56,181 bases of DNA from Bacteroidales bacterium UBA1180 (GTDB lineage: Bacteria; Bacteroidota; Bacteroidia; Bacteroidales; Paludibacteraceae), in the NCBI GenBank assembly GCA_002310195.1, contig DBYS01000006.1:40955-97135 (forward strand), in the 5' to 3' direction. Of the stretch, positions 16,201-25,027 are shown in pieces. The first letter of the stretch is position 1. Every line of letters starts with the position of its first letter. Made by a program: the position numbers and the translations under genes. The notes beneath the pieces are model-generated. The model had not been told where the DNA came from, searched no databases, and saw only the letters and a program-made list of their open reading frames with translations.

Positions 16201-17007
16201 ATGCCCACACTATCCGTCATAATACCCGTTTACAACTCCTCGCCGTTCATCCGGCGATGCCTGCTATCTGTGGAAGCGCAGAAACTCACAGATTTCGAAG
16301 TGCTGCTGATTGACAACTGCGGCACCGATGACAGCATACCTCAGGCTGAGGCTTTCATCCGTAACTCCAAGCGCGAGGATATATCTTACCGCATTGCCGC
16401 TACGGCCACCAACAACGGTCCTGCAGGTGCGCGAAACCTCGGATTACAGCTTGCCACGGGCGAGTATGTAGCTTTCCTCGATGCCGATGACTGGATTGAG
16501 CCGGACATGTACTCCACACTCATCGCCAATGCCCAAGGTGCTGACCTGAGTTGCGGAAATATCCGCCAGGACTTTGAGGATGGCCGCGAACCGCGTGTGC
16601 TGACCAATCCCCGTGTACCGCGGGGCGAGATCACTGTTCCTGTTCGCCGCTGTTTGCTCCGTTCGTATGTATCGTATTTCACCACATACATCTATCGCCG
16701 CGAATGGCTCATAGCCAACGGCATCGTCTTTCCTGAGACGCGCAGCGCCGAGGATAGTGCGTTCCTCACGTGCTGCCTGCTTTCCGCCAATCGCATCGAG
16801 CAGACAGAGAGGCCGTTGTACCACTATATCATCCACCGCGGCAGCCTGACTGCAAGGCGCGTGTGGAAAGGTGACGACAAACGCCGTGCGTTCGCTACGG
16901 TGATTGATTACGCCAGGCGACAGGGCCTGTTCCCGCTCTATCGCTGGCAATTGTACTATATTTACGTTAAGAAAGCACTGCTCGTGCCCATCCTGGAAAT
17001 GCTATGA
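16201..17007 (+). CDS. Glycosyltransferase family 2 protein
   Basis: A 268-residue GT2 enzyme, shorter than its two neighbours. Features are the opening LSVIIPVYNSSPFIRRCLLS, LLIDNCGTDDS (35-45), and NNGPAGARNLGLQLATGEYV (71-90). FLDADDW (92-98) is the DxD motif, and SAEDSAFL (about 183-190) carries the presumed catalytic acid/base. It overlaps the next gene by 4 nt (ATGA). The sugar transferred is unknown. Three different GT2 enzymes in a row suggest an oligosaccharide of at least three added sugars. Confidence 0.9.
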   Translation: MPTLSVIIPVYNSSPFIRRCLLSVEAQKLTDFEVLLIDNCGTDDSIPQAEAFIRNSKREDISYRIAATATNNGPAGARNLGLQLATGEYVAFLDADDWIEPDMYSTLIANAQGADLSCGNIRQDFEDGREPRVLTNPRVPRGEITVPVRRCLLRSYVSYFTTYIYRREWLIANGIVFPETRSAEDSAFLTCCLLSANRIEQTERPLYHYIIHRGSLTARRVWKGDDKRRAFATVIDYARRQGLFPLYRWQLYYIYVKKALLVPILEML

Positions 17008-17870
17008 CCCGTCCCCGCATCAAGATATACTGCCGTTCGTTTGACCTCAAGCTCTATCGCTTGAGCAAAGGGCTCTACGAGAGTTGGGGTTTTCCGTGTG
17101 TGCGCCTCACTGACCAGACGGCCGACGGCTACTTCCGTACGATGCTTCGCGACACGGATTGCGATATCGCTATCAATGTTGACGAGGATTGCTTCATCAC
17201 AAGCAAGCAGGCTGTTCTCAATCTGGTTGAATATGTCATCGCCAACGGTATAGCCAATGCCGGTTGTCCCGATGGCGGCGCAATGCTTCCCCGGGTGTTC
17301 AATCCGCTGGTAACGAACCCGTTCTTCAACATCTTCAACCTCAATCTCTTGCGTGAGCAATACTCCCGCGAGGCAGAGAAGAACTTCGACTACAATGCCC
17401 ACAAGCAGCAGATGATGGCCGCTTACCCGAAGCAGATGCTCGTGGCCGATCGCCCGTACGATTTCGACATCACGGATTATGAGCCGTACTACCCGTTCTT
17501 CCTCTGGCAGGCCTGTCATACCCGGACCTTGTATTTGCCCTGTGAGCGTCATGCCGACCGCTGGACAACGATCCTCTACAACCACCAAGGCGAAGAGATG
17601 TGCCGTCACACCTGGTTTGCGCGGTTCTACTCCGTGCCATCATGGACCGTGAGGTACTTCCAGCCCAATGCCGGCAAGCAGCAGAAGCGTATTGACAACA
17701 TTATCCATGAGGCGTACCGGATGACAGGCACACCGTTGCCGGTGTTCACTTGCCGTGACAGGTGGGCTTTCCGGTGGAACAAGATCGTGCGATGGCTCAT
17801 CAAGGTTCCGCAACGCATAGCCGGTTGGCCTGCTAAACTGCGCAAATTGTCAAAAAATCGCAACAAATAG
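17004..17870 (+). CDS. Uncharacterised protein at the end of the polysaccharide operon
   Basis: A 288-residue protein that I do not recognise. Residues 1-65 look like a GT-A-type Rossmann beginning (RIKIYCRSFDLKLYRLSKGL). An acidic triplet follows a hydrophobic strand (IAINVDEDCFI, 56-66), reminiscent of a metal-binding DxD. GCPDGG and NPFFNIFNL follow. The last 40 residues are very basic with amphipathic character, as in membrane-surface glycosyltransferases. The position after three GT2 genes and the 4-nt overlap support a role in the same glycan pathway, perhaps as a divergent glycosyltransferase. That is inference. Confidence 0.7.
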   Translation: MTRPRIKIYCRSFDLKLYRLSKGLYESWGFPCVRLTDQTADGYFRTMLRDTDCDIAINVDEDCFITSKQAVLNLVEYVIANGIANAGCPDGGAMLPRVFNPLVTNPFFNIFNLNLLREQYSREAEKNFDYNAHKQQMMAAYPKQMLVADRPYDFDITDYEPYYPFFLWQACHTRTLYLPCERHADRWTTILYNHQGEEMCRHTWFARFYSVPSWTVRYFQPNAGKQQKRIDNIIHEAYRMTGTPLPVFTCRDRWAFRWNKIVRWLIKVPQRIAGWPAKLRKLSKNRNK

Positions 17871-17889
17871 AACTTTTCTCACAGAAAAA

Positions 17890-17921
17890 TTTGCAAATAT
17901 GCAAAATTTGTAGTAAATTTG
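17890..17921 (+). promoter_or_regulatory. Promoter of the glgP-dnaJ operon
   Basis: TTTG (17890-17893), 20-nt spacer, TAAATTTG (17914-17921), giving a leader of roughly 55 nt before glgP. A weak hairpin (TTTTCT-cac-AGAAAA, near 17874-17888) just before it may end the upstream operon. Confidence 0.85.
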
Positions 17922-17983
17922 TACGTTTTTGTGTGATGACAAATCATAACAATCGTAAATAATAACTAAAATCACATACAATT

Positions 17984-20542
17984 ATGCAAATCAAAGTTAG
18001 TAACGCAAGTCCGATGCAGTTTCGTGAAGTGACAGTTCAAGCACATCTGCCCGAGAATCTGGGCAAGTTACGCGAACTTGCATTTAACCTCTGGTGGGTT
18101 TGGAACAGCGATGCCAAGAACCTGTTCCGCCAGATTGATAACGATGCATGGCACCGTGCTCAGTCGAACCCTGTTCTGCTGTTGAACATGCTCGGTTACG
18201 ACAAGTTGCTCAACCTGAGCAAGGATCGCGTGTTCATGGCTCAACTCGACTCGATCTACGAGGAGTTCACTGATTACATGAAGGTTCCCCGTGGCGATCG
18301 TCCGTCCGTTGCATACTTCTCGATGGAGTATGGTCTGTCGAGCGTGCTGAAGATCTATTCCGGTGGTCTGGGCATCCTGGCCGGTGACTACCTCAAGGAG
18401 GCTTCTGACAGCAATGTGGATATGACCGCCATCGGTTTCCTCTATCGCTACGGCTACTTCACCCAGACGCTTTCTCCCGAAGGCCAGCAGATCGCCAACT
18501 ACGAGGCTCAGAACTTCAACAACCTGCCTATCACGCAGGTTCGTAACGAGGACGGCAGCCCGATGGTGATCGACGTGCCGTATCCCGACCGCTTCGTTCA
18601 CGCTTATCTGTGGAAAGTCAATGTGGGCCGTATCGTGCTCTATCTGCTTGACACCGACAACGATATGAACAGCGAGTGGGATCGCCAGATCACTCACCAG
18701 CTCTACGGCGGTGACTGGGAGAACCGTATCAAACAGGAGATCCTCCTTGGCATAGGCGGTGTGCTCGCTCTGAACAAACTCGGCATCAAGAAGGATGTTT
18801 ACCACTGCAACGAAGGTCACGCAGCCTTGATGGGTCTGCAGCGAATGGTTGATCTCGTAGGCGAGGGCCTGAATTTCCGCCAGGCATTGGAGGTTGTTCG
18901 TGCCAGCGGTCTGTACACCTGCCATACGCCGGTGCCCGCAGGACACGACTACTTCGAGGAAGGCCTGTTCTACAAGTACATGCATACCTATGCCGACAAG
19001 CTTGGCATCGAGTGGGGTGATCTGATCGGTCTCGGTCGTGCCAACCCCGAGGACAGCAGCGAGAAGTTCTCGATGTCCGTCTTTGCCCTGAATACCTGCC
19101 AGGAGGCCAACGGTGTATCGTGGCTCCACGGCGAAGTGTCGAAGAAGATGTTTTCGCCTATTTGGAAAGGCTACTACCCCGAAGAACTGCACGTAAGCTA
19201 CGTTACCAACGGCGTGCACATGCCTACATGGGCTGCTTCCGAGTGGAAGAAAGTGTATCGTCAGAACTTCCCCAAGGGCTTCTGGAACGACCAGTCGAAC
19301 CTCGATATGTGGCGTGAGTACCTCAACATCCCCGATGAGATGATCTGGGGCACACGTATGTACCTGAAGAAACGTCTGATCGACTATATCCGTCATAAGT
19401 TCCAAGAGGACTGGATGAAGTCGCAGGGCGATCCCGCACGTATCGTACGCGCCTTGAACGAGATGACACCGAGCACGCTGATCATCGGCTTCGGACGCCG
19501 TTTTGCTACCTACAAACGTGCGCACCTCCTCTTCACCGATCTGGAGCGTCTGGAGCGCCTCGTCAACAACCCGAACTACCCGGTACAGTTCCTCTTCACC
19601 GGTAAGGCGCACCCGGCTGACGGTGCAGGTCAGGGACTGATCAAGCGTATCATCGAGATCAGTCGTATGCCGCAGTTCCTCGGCAAGATCATCTTCCTTG
19701 AGAACTACGATATGGACCTTGCCAAGCGTCTGATCTCCGGTGTGGATATCTGGCTGAATACCCCGACTCGTCCGCTCGAAGCTTCCGGTACATCCGGCGA
19801 GAAAGCCCAGATGAACGGCGTGCTGAACTTCTCCGTGCTTGACGGCTGGTGGTACGAGGGTTATGTTCCCGGTGCAGGCTGGGCACTTACCGACAAACGT
19901 ACTTACGAGAATCAGGCTCACCAGGATCAGCTGGATGCTGCCACTATCTACCAGATGCTCGAGGGCGAGATTATCCCGATGTACTACGCACGTAACTCGC
20001 AAGGTTACTCGCCTGCTTGGGTGGCTGCCATCAAGAAGAGCGTGACCGAGATTACTCCGCGCTTCACTACCAAGCGAATGATGGACGATTATTTCGACCG
20101 CTTCTACTGCAAGCTCGCCAAGCGTCACGCTACACTTGCTGCCAACAACTACGAGCTGGCTAAGCAGATCGTGGCTTGGAAGGAGAATATGGTTGCTCAC
20201 TGGGACGAGATCAGTCTCGTCAGCAGCAATGTCGATGAGGTGCTCGCTTCCGGTCCGACGGTAGGTGAGCAGTACAAGCTTGAGGTTATCCTTGACACCA
20301 AGGGTCTTGGCGACAAGGGCGTAGGCGTTGAGCTCGTTGTTACACGCTCGTCGTTGCACAACAACGATAAGCTCTACCATGTTCAGGAGTTCGACCTCAA
20401 GAAAGCGGTTGGTACGATCCTGCACTTCGAGACCACTTACCTCGCCAACTATGCAGGTGCACTGAAGTTCGGCTTGCGTATGTACCCGAAGAACGACCTG
20501 CTGCCGCACCGCATGGACTTCTGCTACGTACGCTGGCTCTAA
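17984..20542 (+). CDS. glgP: Alpha-glucan (glycogen/starch) phosphorylase, GT35, short type
   Basis: An 852-residue PLP enzyme that phosphorolyses alpha-1,4-glucan ends to glucose 1-phosphate. The N-terminus (LRELAFNLWWVWNSDA) and YFSMEYGLSSVLKIYSGGLGILAGDYLKEASD are typical of the TIGR02094-type phosphorylases. Those lack the regulatory N-terminal part of classical GlgP. HCNEGHAA and GFGRRFATYKRA follow. The PLP lysine is K607 in EASGTSGEKAQMNG. The product feeds phosphoglucomutase, such as the one at the window start. It heads an operon with an ABC ATPase directly abutting its stop codon. The opposite strand carries an 830-codon open frame, which I consider a coding shadow. Confidence 0.95.
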   Translation: MQIKVSNASPMQFREVTVQAHLPENLGKLRELAFNLWWVWNSDAKNLFRQIDNDAWHRAQSNPVLLLNMLGYDKLLNLSKDRVFMAQLDSIYEEFTDYMKVPRGDRPSVAYFSMEYGLSSVLKIYSGGLGILAGDYLKEASDSNVDMTAIGFLYRYGYFTQTLSPEGQQIANYEAQNFNNLPITQVRNEDGSPMVIDVPYPDRFVHAYLWKVNVGRIVLYLLDTDNDMNSEWDRQITHQLYGGDWENRIKQEILLGIGGVLALNKLGIKKDVYHCNEGHAALMGLQRMVDLVGEGLNFRQALEVVRASGLYTCHTPVPAGHDYFEEGLFYKYMHTYADKLGIEWGDLIGLGRANPEDSSEKFSMSVFALNTCQEANGVSWLHGEVSKKMFSPIWKGYYPEELHVSYVTNGVHMPTWAASEWKKVYRQNFPKGFWNDQSNLDMWREYLNIPDEMIWGTRMYLKKRLIDYIRHKFQEDWMKSQGDPARIVRALNEMTPSTLIIGFGRRFATYKRAHLLFTDLERLERLVNNPNYPVQFLFTGKAHPADGAGQGLIKRIIEISRMPQFLGKIIFLENYDMDLAKRLISGVDIWLNTPTRPLEASGTSGEKAQMNGVLNFSVLDGWWYEGYVPGAGWALTDKRTYENQAHQDQLDAATIYQMLEGEIIPMYYARNSQGYSPAWVAAIKKSVTEITPRFTTKRMMDDYFDRFYCKLAKRHATLAANNYELAKQIVAWKENMVAHWDEISLVSSNVDEVLASGPTVGEQYKLEVILDTKGLGDKGVGVELVVTRSSLHNNDKLYHVQEFDLKKAVGTILHFETTYLANYAGALKFGLRMYPKNDLLPHRMDFCYVRWL

Positions 20543-21238
20543 ATGATTCGCGTAGAGCACTTACATAAGTCAATCGGTCAAACCTCCATCCTCAACGATG
20601 TGTCGCTGCACATCGATGAGGGGGAGGTTATCGGATTGCTTGGCCCGAACGGTGCCGGCAAATCCACGCTGATGAAGGTGCTGACGGGGCTGTGGCGAGC
20701 CAACGCCGGTACGGTGAACGTATGTGGCGTCGATGTGCTTGCGCAGCCTGATCAGGTGCATCGGCATATAGGTTATCTGCCCGAGCAGAACCCGCTCTAC
20801 CGGGATATGTATGTGCGCGAGTACCTGCTGTTCATTGCCCGCTTGAGGCGTTCTGTGCGCGCCACCTGTGATGGCGCGGTCGAAGAGTTGATCGACCTTG
20901 TCGGTCTCACGCCGCAGGCCAACAAACGTATCCGCGAACTCAGCAAGGGCTACAAGCAGCGCGTCGGACTGGCTGCCGCAATGATCGGCAACCCCGAAGT
21001 GCTGATCCTCGACGAACCCACCACGGGTCTCGATCCCAATCAGCTGGAGGATATACGTGCGCTCATTCGCGATCTGGGCAAGAGCCACACGGTGATCCTG
21101 TCCACACATATCCTGCAAGAGGTCAAAGCTATATGCAGCCGCGTGATTATCATCGATCACGGCCGTATTCGCCTCGATAAGCCGCTCGCCGAGATCGGCG
21201 ATCTGGAACAAACATTCAAACAAGCAACGCATGAGTGA
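20543..21238 (+). CDS. ABC transporter ATP-binding protein (GldA-like)
   Basis: A 231-residue ABC ATPase. Walker A is GPNGAGKST (34-42), the signature LSKGYKQR (133-140), Walker B VLILDEPT (153-160), and the switch His is in STHILQEV. The overall sequence resembles the CcmA/NatA/GldA type of ABC-2 exporters. In many Bacteroidota GldA works with GldF and GldG in gliding or secretion. No permease gene lies next to it here. The ATG follows the glgP stop without a spacer and the end overlaps ruvB by 8 nt. Length is somewhat shorter than GldA (about 300), so the name stays general. Confidence 0.9.
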   Translation: MIRVEHLHKSIGQTSILNDVSLHIDEGEVIGLLGPNGAGKSTLMKVLTGLWRANAGTVNVCGVDVLAQPDQVHRHIGYLPEQNPLYRDMYVREYLLFIARLRRSVRATCDGAVEELIDLVGLTPQANKRIRELSKGYKQRVGLAAAMIGNPEVLILDEPTTGLDPNQLEDIRALIRDLGKSHTVILSTHILQEVKAICSRVIIIDHGRIRLDKPLAEIGDLEQTFKQATHE

Positions 21239-22247
21239 ATTCGATATACGCCAACAGATGAACGAAAAGGAGCAAGATAACGCCTTGCGCCCGTTGTGCT
21301 TTGCCGACTTTGCCGGTCAGACCAAGATCGTGAGCAATCTGCGTATCTTCGTCGAGGCCGCTAAGCTGCGCGGCGAGAGCCTGGATCATGTGTTGCTGTT
21401 CGGTCCTCCGGGATTGGGCAAGACTACCCTGAGCAACATCATTGCCAACGAGCTGGGCGTAGGCTTCAAGGTCACCTCGGGTCCGGTGCTTGACAAACCC
21501 GGTGATCTGGCCGGACTGCTCACCTCGCTTGAGCCGAACGATGTGTTGTTCATCGATGAGATCCACCGTCTCTCGCCTGTGGTTGAGGAGTACCTGTACT
21601 CCGCCATGGAGGATTACCGCATCGACATCATGATCGACAAAGGTCCGTCGGCACGCACCATCCAGATCGACCTCAATCATTTTACTCTCATAGGCGCTAC
21701 CACCCGTAGCGGTCTGCTCACGTCGCCTCTGCGGGCGCGGTTCGGCATCAATTGCCACCTCGAGTATTACGACGCCGATATCCTTGCTTCGATCGTGGCG
21801 CGCAGTGCGGGATTGTTGGGCGTACGCATCGACAGTCACGCCGCCGGCGAGATCGCCCGCCGCAGCCGCGGTACGCCGCGTATAGCCAATGCGCTCCTGC
21901 GCCGTGTGCGCGACTTCGCGCAGGTCAAAGGCGACGGCACGGTCGATCTCGATATAGCTCAGTACGCGCTCGAGGCACTGAACATCGATACCTTCGGTCT
22001 GGATGAGATCGACAATAAGCTCCTAACCACTATCATCGACAAGTTCCGCGGCGGACCGGTAGGCCTGAACACCATCGCTACGGCTATGGGCGAGGATGCC
22101 GGAACGATCGAGGATGTGTATGAGCCTTACCTGATCAAGGAGGGCTTCATCAAGCGCACGCCGCGCGGACGCGAAGCCACGGAACTGGCTTACCGCCATC
22201 TCCATCGCTCGCCTATCAGTCACGATGCCCAGGGCTCGCTGTTCTAA
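21231..22247 (+). CDS. ruvB: Holliday junction branch-migration DNA helicase RuvB
   Basis: A 338-residue AAA+ motor that, with RuvA, drives branch migration. Seen here: ALRPLCFADFAGQ (18-30), Walker A FGPPGLGKTT (57-66), and FIDEIHRLSPVVEEYLYSAMED (from 107) with Walker B. Sensor 1 is GATTRSGLL and the arginine-finger segment PLRARFG. The C-terminal winged helix ends with GFIKRTPRGREATELAYRHL. Length is normal. The start ATG lies inside the end of the ABC ATPase gene (8-nt overlap). Confidence 0.97.
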   Translation: MSEFDIRQQMNEKEQDNALRPLCFADFAGQTKIVSNLRIFVEAAKLRGESLDHVLLFGPPGLGKTTLSNIIANELGVGFKVTSGPVLDKPGDLAGLLTSLEPNDVLFIDEIHRLSPVVEEYLYSAMEDYRIDIMIDKGPSARTIQIDLNHFTLIGATTRSGLLTSPLRARFGINCHLEYYDADILASIVARSAGLLGVRIDSHAAGEIARRSRGTPRIANALLRRVRDFAQVKGDGTVDLDIAQYALEALNIDTFGLDEIDNKLLTTIIDKFRGGPVGLNTIATAMGEDAGTIEDVYEPYLIKEGFIKRTPRGREATELAYRHLHRSPISHDAQGSLF

Positions 22248-22269
22248 TCCAACCAATCGCAACCATCGC

Positions 22270-23010
22270 ATGAGTACAACCAAGAAATACAAAGCCATCT
22301 TCCTCGACTGGGACGATACGATCGGCGATTTCGGCCGTTCGGCCACGTGTGCGCTCACTACGATGTTCGAGATCCATCAGCTCTATCAGTACACCGACTA
22401 CGATACGTTCGTCCGTCACTACAGCGAGCACAACACCTTGCTCTGGGAGCAGTACGGCCGCGACGAGGTAACGAAAGATCTGCTGAAGATCGACCGCTTC
22501 CTCTATCCGCTGATGCATGCCTGCGGACTGGAGGAGAACTCCGAGACGCGCGTGCTGGCGCGGCGGATGTGCGAGGATTTTCTGCGTATGACCAACCACT
22601 TCTTCTCCATCATTCCCGACTCCGACAAGATGGTCAAGACCCTGGCTGCCTGGTATCCGCTTACTATAGTGAGCAACGGGTTTGTGGAGTCGCAGTACCT
22701 CAAGTTCCGCAAGAGCGGTCTGGAGCCGTACTTCACGCATGTAGTGCTCAGCGAGGAGGTGGGCGCACAGAAACCCAATCCGCGCATCTACGAGGAAGCG
22801 CTGCGTATCAACGGTATCAGTGCCGACGAGGCGCTGATGATTGGCGACTCCTATACATCCGATGTCGAGGGCGCACGTGCCGCAGGTATCGACCAGATGT
22901 GGTTCCGACGATCGGACGCACCTCTGCCAGAAGGGCAGACGGCTACGTACATAGTTAACTCCTACAAGCAGATTACTGACATTTTGGCAGACGGAGAATG
23001 GGTGGCATAG
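22270..23010 (+). CDS. HAD-superfamily phosphatase, YjjG-type (nucleotidase-like)
   Basis: A 246-residue HAD hydrolase with an alpha-helical cap. Motif I is FLDWDDTIGDF (D13 nucleophile, D15), motif II IVSNGF, motif III the Lys in GAQKPNPRIYEEA, and motif IV GDSYTSDVEGARAAG. The YjjG group dephosphorylates pyrimidine 5'-nucleotides, including noncanonical ones. Substrate choice here is not visible. The frame is open upstream to 22225, but the region before MSTTKKYKAIF does not look like protein of this family and sits right behind ruvB. A stem-loop overlaps the stop codon. Confidence 0.87.
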   Translation: MSTTKKYKAIFLDWDDTIGDFGRSATCALTTMFEIHQLYQYTDYDTFVRHYSEHNTLLWEQYGRDEVTKDLLKIDRFLYPLMHACGLEENSETRVLARRMCEDFLRMTNHFFSIIPDSDKMVKTLAAWYPLTIVSNGFVESQYLKFRKSGLEPYFTHVVLSEEVGAQKPNPRIYEEALRINGISADEALMIGDSYTSDVEGARAAGIDQMWFRRSDAPLPEGQTATYIVNSYKQITDILADGEWVA

Positions 23011-23022
23011 ATTTTGCCACCC
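23000..23022 (+). terminator. Stem-loop between HAD gene and grpE
   Basis: GGGTGGCA (23000-23007) pairs perfectly with TGCCACCC (23015-23022) over a 7-nt loop; only GTTT follows. It is probably a weak terminator or mRNA-stabilising hairpin that separates ruvB/HAD from grpE-dnaJ expression. Confidence 0.5.
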
Positions 23023-23046
23023 GTTTAGTGAATAAATATTCTAACG

Positions 23047-23637
23047 ATGAAACATAACAAACACATATCCAACCCTGACAACCTGCAATCGGAGGTTGAC
23101 GACATCCTGAACAATACTCCTGAGTCGCCGGAGAGCGCGGAAGCCCAAGAGACACCGGAAACACCGGAAGAGCAGCCCGAGACTCCCGAGCAGCAGATCG
23201 AGCGCCTGGAGAAGCGCGTGGCGGAGCTGGAGGATATCCGCTTGCGCCAGATGGCGGAGTTCGACAACTACCGCCGTCGCACCAACAAGGAGAAGCTCGA
23301 CCTCATGGACACTGCCGGCGATAAGCTGCTGGTGGATATACTGCCGCTGGTCGATGACTTTGAGCGGGCGCGCGACGCTATGGCCAAGACCGACGATATC
23401 ACCTCCTTGCGCGAGGGCATCGATCTGATCTATAGCAAGTTCATTGCCTGGCTCGACAAGCAGGACGTACATGCTATCGACACCGTCGATGCCGACTTCA
23501 ATACCGACGAACATGAGGCTATCACTACCTTTGCCGCCGGCGAGGACAAGCGAGGCAAGATCATCGATTGCACGCAGAAGGGTTACAAACACGGCGACCG
23601 CGTCATACGGTTTGCCAAAGTAGTAGTAGGAGAGTAA
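23047..23637 (+). CDS. grpE: Nucleotide exchange factor GrpE
   Basis: A 196-residue cytoplasmic homodimer that releases ADP from DnaK. The N-terminal 55 residues are acidic and low in complexity (many Pro-Glu-Thr, e.g. TPETPEEQPETPEQQ). A long coiled-coil (about 55-95, with RLRQMAEFDNYRRRTNKEK) leads into the beta-wing domain (VDADFNTDEHEAIT ... GKIIDCTQKGYKHGDRVIRFAKVVV). Length is normal. It stands 4 nt before dnaJ; dnaK is not in the window. Confidence 0.96.
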   Translation: MKHNKHISNPDNLQSEVDDILNNTPESPESAEAQETPETPEEQPETPEQQIERLEKRVAELEDIRLRQMAEFDNYRRRTNKEKLDLMDTAGDKLLVDILPLVDDFERARDAMAKTDDITSLREGIDLIYSKFIAWLDKQDVHAIDTVDADFNTDEHEAITTFAAGEDKRGKIIDCTQKGYKHGDRVIRFAKVVVGE

Positions 23638-23641
23638 CAGT

Positions 23642-24802
23642 ATGGCCGATAAACGTGATTACTATGAGGTGCTTGGCGTGGACAAGTCCGCGTCGGCCGA
23701 TGACATAAAGAAGGCGTACCGCAAGTGTGCCATCAAGTACCACCCTGACAAGAACCCCGGCGACAAGGAGGCCGAGGAGAAGTTCAAGGAGGCGGCTGAG
23801 GCGTATGAGGTGCTCAGCGATCCGCAGAAACGCCAGCGTTACGACCAGTTCGGCTTTGCCGGCATGAGTGGGGCAGGAGGCTTCAGCGGCGGAGGCATGT
23901 CGATGGAGGATATCTTTGCGCGCTTCGGCGATCTGTTCGAGGGCGCAGGGTTCGACCTTGGCGACTTCTTCGGCGGTGGCGGAGGCCATCGTGGCGGACA
24001 GCGTGTGCGTCGCGGCACCGATCTGCGTGTGCGCGTGCGTCTCACCTTGGAGGAGATCGCCACCGGTGTCGACAAGAAACTTAAGATCCGCAAGCTCGTG
24101 CCCTGCCAGCATTGCAACGGCTCAGGCTCGGCCGACGGCAAGGGCGGCGAACCCTGTCCTACCTGCAAGGGCAGCGGACGTGTGGTGCGTACGCAGCGCG
24201 GCATCTTCGGCATGATGCAGGTGCAGCAGGAGTGCCCGACCTGTCATGGCGAGGGTAAGGTTATCCGCAACAAGTGCCCGCACTGCCAGGGCGAGGGCGT
24301 TGTGCGCGACGAACAGATCGTTGACGTACATATCCCCGCCGGTGTGGCCGACGGCATGATCCTGCCTATGCAGGGCAAGGGAAACGCTGCCCCGCACGGA
24401 GGTGTGGCTGGCGACCTGCTCGTGATCATCGAGGAAGAGGAGCACAAGGATTTTGCGCGCGATGGAGGCGATCTGATCTACAATCTGCTGCTCGATGTGC
24501 CTACGGCTATCCTCGGCGGACAGGTGCAGATGCCTACTCTCAACGGTGATGCCAAGATCACCATCACCCCGGGTACGCAGCCCGGCAAGGTCCTCCGTAT
24601 GCGAGGCAAAGGCCTGCCTATAATCGACCAGTACGGACGGCAGTACGGCACGGGTGACTTGCTCATCAATGTGGGCGTATATATCCCCGAGCACCTGAGC
24701 AAGGAGGACAAGGAGCTCGTTGAGCAACTCCGCAAGAACAACAACGTCGGCCCGTCCGACAAGACTGACAAGAAGAGCTTCTTCCGGACACTGTTTGGAT
24801 AA
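23642..24802 (+). CDS. dnaJ: Chaperone DnaJ (type I Hsp40)
   Basis: A 386-residue co-chaperone with all type I parts: a J domain with HPD (YHPDKNPGD) near residue 35, and a Gly/Phe-rich region about 75-120. The zinc domain has four CxxCxGxG units (CQHCNGSG, CPTCKGSG, CPTCHGEG, CPHCQGEG), and the C-terminal substrate domains follow. It stimulates DnaK ATPase and delivers unfolded clients. It is last in its operon; a terminator follows at 24824-24859, after which the accessory island begins. Confidence 0.97.
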   Translation: MADKRDYYEVLGVDKSASADDIKKAYRKCAIKYHPDKNPGDKEAEEKFKEAAEAYEVLSDPQKRQRYDQFGFAGMSGAGGFSGGGMSMEDIFARFGDLFEGAGFDLGDFFGGGGGHRGGQRVRRGTDLRVRVRLTLEEIATGVDKKLKIRKLVPCQHCNGSGSADGKGGEPCPTCKGSGRVVRTQRGIFGMMQVQQECPTCHGEGKVIRNKCPHCQGEGVVRDEQIVDVHIPAGVADGMILPMQGKGNAAPHGGVAGDLLVIIEEEEHKDFARDGGDLIYNLLLDVPTAILGGQVQMPTLNGDAKITITPGTQPGKVLRMRGKGLPIIDQYGRQYGTGDLLINVGVYIPEHLSKEDKELVEQLRKNNNVGPSDKTDKKSFFRTLFG

Positions 24803-24823
24803 AGGCTAAAACCTGTACCACAA

Positions 24824-24859
24824 GATAGCTCCTGAGTCACTTAGGAGCTGTCTGTTTTT
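24824..24859 (+). terminator. Intrinsic terminator after dnaJ
   Basis: GATAGCTCCT (24824-24833) pairs with AGGAGCTGTC (24843-24852) with one G-T wobble, and inner AGT/ACT can extend the stem; TGTTTTT follows. Confidence 0.85.
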
Positions 24860-24877
24860 ATGGGGATAAGGTGGTCA

Positions 24878-24963
24878 TTACTCTCGATAATAGCTCGGTG
24901 CAACCTTTATCGGAGTTTCATCGGTCCATTATCGACCCGTTATCGAGCCATTATCGAGAGTAA
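24878..24963. repeat. Iteron array: five 11-bp repeats with flanking inverted repeat
   Basis: TTATCGG/TCATCGG/TTATCGA cores start at 24907, 24918, 24929, 24940 and 24951, spaced exactly 11 bp, one helical turn. A 21-bp inverted repeat bounds the array: 24878-24898 against 24943-24963, matching at 19 of 21 positions and sharing TTATCGAGAGTAA. Phased iterons like these are typical binding sites of replication initiators or partition proteins. The gene that follows at 25028 looks like an initiator. Confidence 0.75.
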
Positions 24964-24978
24964 ACGAATGACAACACA

Positions 24979-25020
24979 ACGATAAACAGGATAAATATAA
25001 CGATAAACAAGATAAACACA
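24979..25020. repeat. Two tandem 21-bp repeats (CGATAAACA type)
   Basis: Units 24979-24999 and 25000-25020 share ACGATAAACA-GATAAA at most positions. CGATAA is the reverse complement of the TTATCG core of the array to the left, so the same protein may bind both blocks. They end 7 bp before the ATG of the following gene, suggesting autoregulation. Confidence 0.65.
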
Positions 25021-25027
25021 GGAAAAT

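Noticed and set aside
18068..20560. 830-codon open frame opposite glgP
   Set aside because: It mirrors glgP almost end to end, has no recognisable domain and no promoter. Such shadows arise from the codon usage of long conserved genes.
24878..25020. CRISPR array
   Set aside because: Repeats are 11 or 21 bp and directly contiguous, without unique spacers; no cas genes are nearby. They fit iterons.
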